From an uncultured Eubacterium sp. (lineage in GTDB: Bacteria > Bacillota > Clostridia > Lachnospirales > Lachnospiraceae), in contig CAJUBZ010000015.1 in NCBI GenBank assembly GCA_910584795.1, forward strand, positions 1 through 37,863: 37,863 nt of DNA. Direction: 5' to 3'. This document shows positions 1 through 7,265 of the stretch, in pieces (position 1 is the first letter of the stretch; each line of letters begins with the position of its first letter). The notes below the pieces were generated by a model. The model was not told the DNA's origin. It searched no databases and worked only from the letters and a program-made list of their open reading frames with translations. A program made the translations under genes and the position numbers.

Positions 1-31
1 TAATGAGTACTCTATTGAAATCCTAAAAATT

Positions 32-145
32 TTACACGTAAATATTCATTTTTTGTTGAATCTACGTGTAATCTTCTTCTACGCTTTGGGAGAATCCTGC
101 AAATTTACATGTATTTGATGTGTTTTTATATAAATATACGTGTAA
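32..145. repeat. Two TTACACGTA/TACGTGTAA hairpin elements
   Basis: Two stem-loops of the same kind lie side by side. The first has TTACACGTA at 32-40 and TACGTGTAA at 63-71, a perfect 9-bp stem with a 22-base loop. The second has TTACATGTA at 105-113 and TACGTGTAA at 137-145, which pairs fully if a T.G wobble is allowed in a plus-strand transcript. The same 9-base arms recur five times at 24763-25101, so these are members of one dispersed repeat family. The loops differ from those of the distant array. No gene is seen in this stretch. Confidence 0.75.
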
Positions 146-268
146 TTGAGACATTATGATTAACTGTGTGGCAGGAGAAGATAATGGAGCAGGTCATGAT
201 AACACTATAAATCCATATAAAGAAGATAAAAAACTATCGACATGGTAAACAAGTACAAAATATAAATC

Positions 269-566
269 GTTTTGTAGTGGTAGAGACATTTCACTGCTGG
301 AAGAGAGTACAGAGGGAATACTGGAACTTGAATTACTTGATTACATTTATAAAAGAAAAGATAAAATTAATATCAAGTTAAGATTTGATTTTCAAAATCA
401 AATCTTAAGACTTACCTTCGAAAAAATCATCAGGATTTTTTCGAAGATTAAGTCGGTACTTGAGATATTAATTCTATCTTTTCTTTTTAATAAATGTTCA
501 AGTAATGAGGTGAAAGTATTCCCTCTGTACTCTCTTTCAGCAGGAAAGTGTACCTCCCCTACAAAC
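269..566. repeat. About 300-bp branched imperfect inverted repeat (MITE-like or structured RNA)
   Basis: The outer arms run roughly 271-377 and 455-565. They include a perfect 20-bp pairing of 301-320 with 517-536, and terminal TTTGTAG (271-277) against CTACAAA (559-565). Inside are two closed hairpins: a 15-bp arm pair at 378-392/394-408, and 409-414/449-454 stacked on 416-428/434-446 with a 5-base loop. The fold is therefore a three-way junction. No open reading frame fills it. The right end lies 6 bases from the spoIIR stop codon. It could be a miniature inverted-repeat element or a structured RNA; no clear target-site duplication was seen. Confidence 0.8.
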
Positions 567-572
567 TGGAAT

Positions 573-1184
573 TTATTCGGCAGGAATTAGTTCGTTTAAG
601 AATGTCAGATATTTGAATTTATACCTGACAATCGTGTGATATTGTGTATCGGTCAGTGATTCTTTTAAACGTTCTTTGGAAGAGTCAGGAACGACCCCGG
701 TGCTTGTATCTACAAAACATAATGGAGGATAGAGGACACACCACCAGTTGTGACCTTCGCCTTTTCCGATATAAAGCGTATAAGATGTGTATTCTCCCTT
801 TGGATATAAGATGTCACCGTATGTCTTGTCAGGGAAAGAATCTGTTCCAAAATAACTGGTTACAGTATAATTAAAACCATTTTCGTCAATTACTTTTTGT
901 GCGATATTTTTAATTTTTTCATTATTCTGTGTTATAAAAAGACTTGTCTCTTTTACAGATGCGAAATCACCTGTCTGTTTATAGATGTATTTTACTACAG
1001 CGTCTTTTACCTTCATTTTAAGATTTTGGTCTACTACAGCATCACTGTTGGCACGCACATGAAACCGGATTGTATTCTTTGCAAGAACACTAGTAGCACC
1101 TGCGTTTTCCATTCTATAAAATGCTATAAAACTGATAATTCCTAAAAATAAAACTATGTATGGCAAATATTTAGTTGTTTTCAT
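573..1184 (-). CDS. spoIIR: Stage II sporulation protein R (SpoIIR)
   Basis: SpoIIR is a forespore-made signalling protein that triggers SpoIIGA to process pro-sigma-E in the mother cell. The 203-aa product has one N-terminal hydrophobic segment (about residues 5-23) acting as signal or anchor. It carries the family hallmarks RFHVRANSD near residue 40 and the NWWCVLYPPLCFVD block near residue 150. The ATG at 1182-1184 is preferred over an upstream start because AGGAGG sits just ahead of it. The gene is divergent from murI and is unrelated to the sugar locus. Its presence implies that the organism is, or recently was, a spore former. Length is normal for the family. Confidence 0.93.
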   Translation of the reverse strand: MKTTKYLPYIVLFLGIISFIAFYRMENAGATSVLAKNTIRFHVRANSDAVVDQNLKMKVKDAVVKYIYKQTGDFASVKETSLFITQNNEKIKNIAQKVIDENGFNYTVTSYFGTDSFPDKTYGDILYPKGEYTSYTLYIGKGEGHNWWCVLYPPLCFVDTSTGVVPDSSKERLKESLTDTQYHTIVRYKFKYLTFLNELIPAE

Positions 1185-1300
1185 TTTTAACCTCCTGATA
1201 AACACACAAAACAGATATATAAGTATTTCTATTGTTTTGTATTAATTACTTTTAACATATTTAGATTATTACCCACAGAAAAACATTTTAATCAATGCTA

Positions 1301-1329
1301 TTGAATATTTATAGGAATGAAGGTAAAAT
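1301..1329 (+). promoter_or_regulatory. Sigma-A-type promoter for murI
   Basis: TTGAAT at 1301-1306 and TAAAAT at 1324-1329 are separated by 17 bp, with the predicted start about 20 bases before the murI ATG. The same TTGAAT/17/TAAAAT pattern appears before the gene at 32503, which supports it as the housekeeping promoter of this organism. Confidence 0.6.
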
Positions 1330-1356
1330 AAAAAGACGAAAAGAAGGGTGATATAT

Positions 1357-2172
1357 ATGGATAAAAGAAACAATGCACCAGTAGGAGTGTTTGATTCCGG
1401 TGTAGGAGGTTTGACGGTAGCAAGAGAAATAACAAGACAGCTGCCAAGAGAGAGTATTGTATATTTTGGTGATACGGCCAGAGTTCCTTACGGAAGTAAG
1501 TCTCAGGACACGATTATCAGATATTCCCGTCAGATTGTCCGTTTCCTACAAACAAAAAACGTAAAAGCGATTGTTGTGGCATGTAACACAGCCAGTGCAT
1601 TTGCTTTAGATACAATTGAGGCTGAATTAGATATTCCGGTCATAGGAGTAGTAAAACCAGGAGCCAAAAGTGCGATAGAGAATACAAAGAATAAACGTAT
1701 TGGCATTATCGGAACAGAAGGGACCATAAAGAGTGAACTTTATACAGAATATATCCATGGAAAAGATTCTGAAATTACTGTTATAGGTAAGGCATGTCCA
1801 TTATTCTGTCCGTTGGTAGAAGAGGGGATGTTGCACGATTCCGTGACAGAAGAAATAGCCAGAAGATATCTGGATGAGTTAAAAGAGCAGAATATTGACA
1901 GCCTGATTCTTGGCTGTACTCATTACCCGTTGTTAAGAAGTACCATTGGGAAAATCATGGGAGAAAAGGTGAAGCTGGTTAATCCTGCTTATGAAACAGC
2001 AATTAGTTTAGGTGGGCTGTTAGAGCAGAAAGGACTTAGAGCGGATAGTGCAGCAAAGCCTGTATATGAGTTTTATGTAAGTGATGCTGCGGATAAATTT
2101 AAAAGTTTTGCCAACTCAATTATGCCATTTGAAATTGATGAGACAAACCGAATTAATATTGAGGAGTTTTAG
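1357..2172 (+). CDS. murI: Glutamate racemase
   Basis: This enzyme interconverts L- and D-glutamate in the cytoplasm and supplies D-glutamate for peptidoglycan. The 271-aa protein shows the GVFDSGVGGLTV start motif, the first catalytic cysteine in ACNTAS (C76) and the second in LGCTHYP (C187), which together form the two-base cysteine mechanism of the family. A GTG at 1348 would add three residues, but AGAAGG at 1342-1347 is better spaced for the ATG at 1357. The next gene begins one base after its stop codon, so the two are co-transcribed. Confidence 0.96.
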   Translation: MDKRNNAPVGVFDSGVGGLTVAREITRQLPRESIVYFGDTARVPYGSKSQDTIIRYSRQIVRFLQTKNVKAIVVACNTASAFALDTIEAELDIPVIGVVKPGAKSAIENTKNKRIGIIGTEGTIKSELYTEYIHGKDSEITVIGKACPLFCPLVEEGMLHDSVTEEIARRYLDELKEQNIDSLILGCTHYPLLRSTIGKIMGEKVKLVNPAYETAISLGGLLEQKGLRADSAAKPVYEFYVSDAADKFKSFANSIMPFEIDETNRINIEEF

Positions 2173-2173
2173 T

Positions 2174-2599
2174 ATGGAAGAAAATGCTGTAATTAAAATA
2201 TTCGGATTACAGAAAGTTGAAGGTACAACAGACAATATCGAAATGCTTGCTGCCGGAAAACATTACATAAAAAAGAATAAACATTATATCCTGTATGAAA
2301 ATATCGAAGAAGATAGTGAGGAGAAAACTAGTAATATCATAAAATTCAATGACGAGATGGTAGAAATCATAAGAAGAGGGGCAATTGAAGGCAGGTTATT
2401 ATTGGAACAGAATGCTATGAGACAATCTGTGTACAGCACACCGATGGGAGATATGCTTGTAGAGGTTATGACGGAAGAAGTGATAGTAGAAGAGCAGGAA
2501 GGCGGTAATGTGGATTTGAAAGTGAAATATCAGATACATATTAATGGAAACAAAATATCTGATAATGAGTTAGAGATTCATGCGACGCATCATCAATAA
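2174..2599 (+). CDS. DUF1934 family protein (calycin-like, YwiB type)
   Basis: This is a 141-aa cytoplasmic protein without signal peptide or membrane segment. The alternating strands (for example the RQSVYSTPMGDMLVEVMT stretch) and the overall size match the DUF1934/YwiB family of small beta-barrel proteins, whose function is not settled. Translation starts at the ATG at 2174, with GAGGAG at 2161-2166 inside the end of murI; in-frame codons further upstream only overlap murI. It is followed directly by a strong terminator. Assignment to the family is from memory of the motif pattern. Confidence 0.75.
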   Translation: MEENAVIKIFGLQKVEGTTDNIEMLAAGKHYIKKNKHYILYENIEEDSEEKTSNIIKFNDEMVEIIRRGAIEGRLLLEQNAMRQSVYSTPMGDMLVEVMTEEVIVEEQEGGNVDLKVKYQIHINGNKISDNELEIHATHHQ

Positions 2600-2654
2600 G
2601 CTTTTTATAGAAGAAGTGCAATCGTATCAAAAACATTTGAACATTATATAAATA

Positions 2655-2694
2655 AAAGAACTACTTATATTTTACTATAAGTAGTTCTTTTATT
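2655..2694. terminator. Bidirectional terminator between convergent genes
   Basis: A perfect 15-bp stem (2655-2669 with 2676-2690) has a 6-base loop and is flanked by A-rich and T-rich runs. It can stop the murI-DUF1934 operon from the left and the minus-strand genes from the right; the minus-strand stop codon at 2693-2695 touches it. Confidence 0.9.
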
Positions 2695-3154
2695 ATTTGT
2701 TTCTGCCAAAAAGTTTTTTCTTCTTTTTTGGTTCGTATACCGGACCACGAATTCTCTTAAATGAAGTAATGTAGATTCCGCTTACCTTAGCCTTAACTTC
2801 CTGTTTTGGAAGAATTGTTTCATATACCTTGGCATCTGCAATCAAATTCATCACTCTTGGACCAGCTTTAACTTTTACAATAGGTAGTTTTGCGCGTCTT
2901 GCATATTTTGGAGCCTGCTCCATTACAATACTTGGAAGACCGGCTTCTTTTAGGCGCAGTTTTTTCTTATCTAAAACATATAGGCTGATTAACTGTGAAT
3001 TTTCCTGCATGACCTGCTCTTGTTCTGCCTGTTTTTTTTCGGCTTTTTTACCTACAATATAAAGAACGATAACAGCTATCAAAAGTACAGCGGCAATCAC
3101 TATAAGGGTAATTGAAAACCATCCAAGAGCCATTAATGGTGTGTTGATAATCAT
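2693..3154 (-). CDS. Hypothetical single-pass membrane protein
   Basis: The family is not recognised. The 153-aa product has one strong transmembrane segment near the N-terminus (about residues 9-34). A charged KKAEKKQAEQEQ stretch, probably a short coiled coil, follows, then a small basic domain and a KKKKKLFGRNK tail. The start at 3152-3154 is chosen because GGAGG lies a few bases upstream. It follows plsC on the same strand after 82 bases and is probably co-transcribed with it. No catalytic motif is visible. Confidence 0.7.
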   Translation of the reverse strand: MIINTPLMALGWFSITLIVIAAVLLIAVIVLYIVGKKAEKKQAEQEQVMQENSQLISLYVLDKKKLRLKEAGLPSIVMEQAPKYARRAKLPIVKVKAGPRVMNLIADAKVYETILPKQEVKAKVSGIYITSFKRIRGPVYEPKKKKKLFGRNK

Positions 3155-3236
3155 TTTGTACCTCCATATTTCACTAATCTTGTGATATTTTAACATTTAA
3201 TAGATAAATTTACAATAAAAACATATGGAAACGTTG

Positions 3237-3953
3237 TTACTGATTTGATAATTCTTTTATCCTTGTTTTTATCATTTCAGGAAGCTGTTTTGTTTCTGAG
3301 CGTTCCATTCCTTCTGTATAAACTGGTTTTCCGAAGTTTACAATAACTTTGGAAGATTTAATCCGGGGGAATTGTCTCTCAAAAACATTGTAAGTACCTT
3401 GAATGCCAACCGGTATAATCGGACATTTTGCTTTTGTGGCAATTTTGAATCCACCATCTTTAAATTCACCTAGTTTACAGTCTTTTGAACGGGTACCCTC
3501 TGGAAAGAGAAAAACAGATATTCCATTTTTAATCATATCTGCAGCATCAAGTACTGATTGCAGACCTTTACGGGGATCTTTTCTGTCCAAAAAAATGCAA
3601 TTCACAAAATACATCCACCAGCTTAGAAAAGGTATTTTCTGAATTTCTTTTTTTGCGACAAATCCCGTAGGACGGTTCATTAAAGGATAAGTTACAATAA
3701 TATCGTAAAAACTGGTATGGTTTCCTATAAATAATACAGCCTCGTTTTTGGGAATGTTTTCATATCCGTTTACCTCCAGTTTGATGCCGGAAATGAATTG
3801 GACACAAATTAGTCCGAATTTTACAAAGGCAAGACTGCTTTTGTTCCTTAAATTCATATTAAATTTTTCTATAATAAATTCTGCAAGTTGTATCGGCAGG
3901 GAAATAAGAAAATATATTATCAGAAAAACTGCCAAAAGAATTAGTCGTACCAT
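3237..3953 (-). CDS. plsC: 1-acyl-sn-glycerol-3-phosphate acyltransferase (PlsC family)
   Basis: The predicted reaction adds an acyl chain to lysophosphatidic acid to make phosphatidic acid at the inner face of the membrane. The 238-aa protein has an N-terminal hydrophobic segment (residues 3-22). The catalytic HX4D motif is NHTSFYD (H79, D84), followed by the FPEGTRS substrate motif (150-156) and a later PIIPVGIQG block. The ATG at 3951-3953 has GGAGG upstream, while the longer reading uses a TTG that overlaps that ribosome site. It is a housekeeping lipid gene outside the glucan locus. Confidence 0.92.
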   Translation of the reverse strand: MVRLILLAVFLIIYFLISLPIQLAEFIIEKFNMNLRNKSSLAFVKFGLICVQFISGIKLEVNGYENIPKNEAVLFIGNHTSFYDIIVTYPLMNRPTGFVAKKEIQKIPFLSWWMYFVNCIFLDRKDPRKGLQSVLDAADMIKNGISVFLFPEGTRSKDCKLGEFKDGGFKIATKAKCPIIPVGIQGTYNVFERQFPRIKSSKVIVNFGKPVYTEGMERSETKQLPEMIKTRIKELSNQ

Positions 3954-4157
3954 AAAAACCTCCAAAGAATTGTTTCAATATATGTATATTTTAGTTTGGC
4001 AAAAAAATGTTATGTGCCATTTTACTTATTTTTAATATGTTACCACAATATTCCTTGAAATCAAATTGATACCGTAAATATTTAGTGAAAATGTACAGTA
4101 ATTAAAAAGTGAAATTGTAAAAAGTGTCCTAAGTGTAGATAAAAATATTTTTATTTA

Positions 4158-4186
4158 TTGAATTAATGTATTGTTCATGTTATAGT
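4158..4186 (+). promoter_or_regulatory. Promoter for the 4237 surface protein
   Basis: TTGAAT at 4158-4163 and TATAGT at 4181-4186 have 17-bp spacing, about 50 bases ahead of the start codon. The leader ends in a strong AGAGGAGG ribosome site. Confidence 0.55.
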
Positions 4187-4236
4187 AGTTTTAAATAGCG
4201 AGAGTTCGCAGTTTTATATTAGAGGAGGATTATAAA

Positions 4237-5010
4237 ATGAAAACTTTGAAGAAGATTTCAGCAGTAGTTGCAGCCCTTGCATTGACAGCAGGAATGTGCA
4301 TTAATGTATTTGCAGCTACAGCGGGCTGGACAGATTATTTAGGATTTGACGGCAAGAAGGGACATACATGGTATGAAGCAGCTGATGGAAAGGTAACTAA
4401 TATTACAGAATCAGGCTGGCAGGCAGACTTAAAGCAGATTGGCTGGGGAGGTATCTGGGGAGCTCAGATGTACCGCAAGATTGATGTAGTAAAAGGAAAA
4501 AAATACCACATCACATGTAAATTAAAATCCAGTGACTGCAATAAGTGGGTATTTATTAAAGTTTCTACAAAAGAAGATTTTGCTTTCGGTAAGTGGGTTT
4601 GGTTAACAAAAGGAACTGAAACTACTGTAGATGAAGTTTTCACAGCAGAAGCAAACGCTGACCAGATTACATTTGGATTTGGTGGAGAATATGGTGACAG
4701 AGAAGCTACCGATGGAAATAAGCATTATGCATATGCAGGTGGAGCAAAAGCCATTGCGGCAAAGAAAGATGCTGACGGAGATTCAGGTCCTCATGATAAG
4801 ACATTTACAACAATTACATGTAGTGGTTACTCTCTTACAGAAGATGGAGCACAGCCTGCAGGTGGAACAACAACAGCAGCAACTGGCACAGCAAGCACTA
4901 CTACAACAACAGTAGCAACTGGTGATTTTGCACCAATCGCTTGTGGAGCAGCAGCAATTATTGCAGCAGCAACAATTGTTGTGTTTGCAAGAAAAAGAGA
5001 AAATGACTAA
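4237..5010 (+). CDS. Secreted carbohydrate-binding-like protein with C-terminal wall/membrane anchor
   Basis: The 257-aa precursor has a clear signal peptide ending at VFAA (about residue 27). Residues 30-205 form one aromatic-rich beta-sandwich-like domain (GWGGIWGAQMYRKIDVVKGKKY) resembling CBM4/9-type modules. A Thr/Ala-rich linker follows. The C-terminus reads VATGDFAP, a hydrophobic segment of about 20 residues, then RKREND. That order resembles a sortase signal (motif, membrane span, positive tail), but the motif is ATGD rather than LPxTG, so sorting is uncertain. By analogy with neighbours it may capture beta-glucan at the surface. No enzyme motif is visible. It is monocistronic, with its own promoter and terminator. 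Confidence 0.75.
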   Translation: MKTLKKISAVVAALALTAGMCINVFAATAGWTDYLGFDGKKGHTWYEAADGKVTNITESGWQADLKQIGWGGIWGAQMYRKIDVVKGKKYHITCKLKSSDCNKWVFIKVSTKEDFAFGKWVWLTKGTETTVDEVFTAEANADQITFGFGGEYGDREATDGNKHYAYAGGAKAIAAKKDADGDSGPHDKTFTTITCSGYSLTEDGAQPAGGTTTAATGTASTTTTTVATGDFAPIACGAAAIIAAATIVVFARKREND

Positions 5011-5046
5011 TTTGTGAAATATATTTCACGGATAGATAAGCTACAT

Positions 5047-5084
5047 AAAAAGAGGTTTTCGGAAAGCGGAAATCTCTTTTTTAT
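5047..5084 (+). terminator. Rho-independent terminator after the 4237 gene
   Basis: AAAAAGAG pairs with CTCTTTTT, extended by a G/T-tolerant inner stem around a short GGAAAGC-like loop, and a T-rich tail follows. It runs straight into a second palindrome. Confidence 0.7.
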
Positions 5085-5215
5085 TATATAGGAAATTGCT
5101 CTGCAATTCCTATATAATAAAAAGCTTCGCAAGAATCGCAGAGGCGCGGAAATGTAGTTGTCTTTGCGAACCCGTACCTTGCGAGAGAGTTCGCAGGCAA
5201 ACTCTTCGTTCAATT
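5078..5215. repeat. Palindromic intergenic element
   Basis: A near-perfect palindrome about 46 bp long (5078-5123) pairs TTTTATTATATAGGAA with its complement around GCTCTGC. It is followed by TTCGCAAG (5126-5133), which can pair with CTTTGCGAA (5162-5170) or CTTGCGA (5178-5184). A further GAGTT/AACTC hairpin lies near 5187-5204. The local G+C is higher than in the flanks. No gene is visible. It looks like a dispersed repeat, but only one copy is in this window. Confidence 0.5.
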
Positions 5216-5361
5216 ATAAAAATTACAAGATAATGTGATTTATACAAGGATTATTCTATATCTAGTTATTGTGAATAAAGAGGCAAAAAGCTATTTGTAA
5301 AAAATAGTCAAAAAACATGATTATCTTATGTAAACGAGAATTGTTAATTGTTAAAAAAGTA

Positions 5362-5423
5362 CAATAAAAATCATTTTAAAATCGTTTTTTATTGTTGATT
5401 TGTACATATTGTTGTGATAAAAT
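5362..5423 (+). promoter_or_regulatory. Promoter and upstream inverted repeat for the import operon
   Basis: TTGATT at 5395-5400 and TAAAAT at 5418-5423 are spaced by 17 bp. Immediately upstream, 5362-5394 is an imperfect inverted repeat (CAATAAAAATCATTTT against its near-complement ending TTTATTG). It could be a regulator site or an A+T-rich UP-like element. Position 5223-5361 otherwise shows only A+T-rich sequence without a gene. Confidence 0.5.
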
Positions 5424-5461
5424 TACTTACAAGAATATCACTATGTGAATTCTAATGTAGG

Positions 5462-5477
5462 TGAAAAAATTTTTTCA
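5462..5477. promoter_or_regulatory. Candidate operator palindrome before the import operon
   Basis: TGAAAAAATTTTTTCA is a perfect 16-bp palindrome lying between the predicted transcription start (near 5430) and the AGGAGG ribosome site at 5481. Perfect even palindromes in this position are typical of LacI-family roadblock operators. A related TTGAAAG/CTTTCAA palindrome lies in the same position before the GH94 gene. Confidence 0.4.
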
Positions 5478-5490
5478 ATAAGGAGGATGA

Positions 5491-7170
5491 ATGAAAATGA
5501 AAAAATTAGGCCGTAAAGCATTAGCTTTATCACTAACAATTGTTCTTGGTACATCTATGGTATTAACAGGATGCGGCAAGGATGATAAGGACGCTGTTAG
5601 CGACAATGCTAACGAAATTGGTGTAACAACAGGATTGGCATCAGATACAAAAGGTGAAGTATCCATCATGGTTTGGTCTGGAGATGGAGAATACTATGAA
5701 GACATCGGAAATCCAAATAGTTCAGCAGGAAAGAAACTGGCTGATGCTAAGAATATTACAGCTAGTAATGTGGCACAGGTTCATGCTGTAGCTACAAAGT
5801 TCCATGAAGCATATCCAAACATTAAGATTAATCTCTGGTCAAAGGTTGGTGACCCTGATCAGTATAATACTCCTAAATGGGAAGAAGAAATGGATAACTT
5901 TAAGGCTAAATATGGTAAATATCCTGATATCTGGGGCTCAACAGATGTTATCAGAGATTTGAAAAAAGGTTTAGTAGCTGATTTGTCAGTATACAGCGAT
6001 GATGATATTTACAAGTCATACAACAAATCTCTTATGGATCAGCTGAATTACTATGGATTCCAGGCAGGACTTCCATCATATACAATTCCACATGGTATCT
6101 GGGTAAATAAAGCTTTAGCAGAAGATCATAACATTAATGTTCCGGATCCTGATTGGGATATTGATGAATTTACGAGATTTGTAAAGAAGGCAGATGGAAA
6201 GACTTTCTGGGGAGCAAAGGGAACACCTTTGAATATCGTAAGCATGGGATGTGACAGCATTAATAAATCAATCTCAGAAAACGATACAGTAGATTTAAAT
6301 AGCGATCAGGTTAAGTCATTGCTTCAGTACTTACCAAAGTGGGCTGAGGTTTCAATTGATGTAGCAGATGGTGCTGGTAATCTTACAAAGGACATTGTTG
6401 CAGAATCAAGTGCATATTCATGGTTCTATTTCTGTAACAACAGAACATTAGTAAATTTTGAAGATCCATGGTTCTTGACAGCAGGTGCTGATGAATCAGC
6501 AAAGGAAAGTGATGCATATATTAAATCAAATGATTGGGATTTCTATCCATATCCAAGTACTGATTATGCTGAGAACACAATTCAGTTAGTAATGGATCCT
6601 ATCTGTTTACATAACTATGCATTAGATGATAAGAATCCTGAAATGAGCAAAGAAGAAAAAGCAAAACTTGATGTAACATATACATTTGCTTCATTCTGGA
6701 CAGCAACAACACAGGCTAAACAGGCTATCTTTGATCAGGAATGGTCAGAAAATGGTCAGATGAAAAAGGCTGCAGGTGATACACTTCCTGTAGTGACTGG
6801 TGAACTTTACAATCAGCAGATGGATATCTGGAACAGCCTTGATGCTCACAAACTTTACAAGGATAAAGAAGGCTGGAATAAAGTTCTTGAAATCTACAAA
6901 GAAGGAAAGACTTGGGATTATATCGATAAATGCTGGTATTCAACAGTTACAGAAAACGGTGAGTCAAAAGCTACATTGTTTGAATGGGTAAACTGTGGTC
7001 AGGAAAGCGTTGCAGGAGCTTGGTTTACAGATAAGAACTGGGCAGATAATGTTAAATCAAGATTGTCTGACTGGAATACATCATGTAACAAGAGAATTGA
7101 AACTGCTAAGAAACAGTTACAGGATGCATTAGTTGAATATTATAATTTTGATTCAGCAAAGTTTAAATAA
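5491..7170 (+). CDS. Lipoprotein extracellular solute-binding protein of an ABC sugar transporter
   Basis: This 559-aa protein is the predicted substrate receptor on the outer face of the membrane. It has a lipoprotein signal peptide with lipobox LTGC (C28 as the lipidated residue), an acidic linker, then a family-1 solute-binding fold beginning KGEVSIMVWSG. The fold continues with regions such as FHEAYPNIKINLWSKVGDP and KYPDIWGSTDV. It is rich in Trp and Tyr, as expected for an oligosaccharide binder, and is longer than the usual 400-450 aa. AGGAGG at 5481-5486 serves either the ATG at 5491 or the one at 5497. It is first in the cluster and is separated from the next gene by a hairpin that may let it be made in excess. 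Beta-1,3-glucan oligosaccharide as substrate is inferred from neighbours. Confidence 0.88.
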   Translation: MKMKKLGRKALALSLTIVLGTSMVLTGCGKDDKDAVSDNANEIGVTTGLASDTKGEVSIMVWSGDGEYYEDIGNPNSSAGKKLADAKNITASNVAQVHAVATKFHEAYPNIKINLWSKVGDPDQYNTPKWEEEMDNFKAKYGKYPDIWGSTDVIRDLKKGLVADLSVYSDDDIYKSYNKSLMDQLNYYGFQAGLPSYTIPHGIWVNKALAEDHNINVPDPDWDIDEFTRFVKKADGKTFWGAKGTPLNIVSMGCDSINKSISENDTVDLNSDQVKSLLQYLPKWAEVSIDVADGAGNLTKDIVAESSAYSWFYFCNNRTLVNFEDPWFLTAGADESAKESDAYIKSNDWDFYPYPSTDYAENTIQLVMDPICLHNYALDDKNPEMSKEEKAKLDVTYTFASFWTATTQAKQAIFDQEWSENGQMKKAAGDTLPVVTGELYNQQMDIWNSLDAHKLYKDKEGWNKVLEIYKEGKTWDYIDKCWYSTVTENGESKATLFEWVNCGQESVAGAWFTDKNWADNVKSRLSDWNTSCNKRIETAKKQLQDALVEYYNFDSAKFK

Positions 7171-7212
7171 AAAGTTCTGAAATAGAATTTATTACTAATC
7201 AAATAAACAATT

Positions 7213-7243
7213 GCGGAACTGCCAATAGAGTGGTTCCGCTTTT
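7213..7243 (+). terminator. Intercistronic hairpin/attenuator
   Basis: GCGGAAC (7213-7219) pairs with GTTCCGC (7233-7239), followed by TTTT and a mixed tail. It lies between the lipoprotein and the rest of the cluster. It could act as a leaky terminator or mRNA 3'-end stabiliser, which would give more binding protein than permease. Confidence 0.6.
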
Positions 7244-7265
7244 GTGGCAAATAGAAAGGACAACA

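Noticed and set aside
644..1145. Plus-strand frames of 76 and 82 codons opposite spoIIR
   Set aside because: SpoIIR on the minus strand has clear family motifs and a good ribosome site; the plus frames have none.
7230..7265. Earlier start for the giant binding protein
   Set aside because: It would put the start inside the preceding hairpin and add residues before a clean membrane segment; AAAGGA supports 7266.
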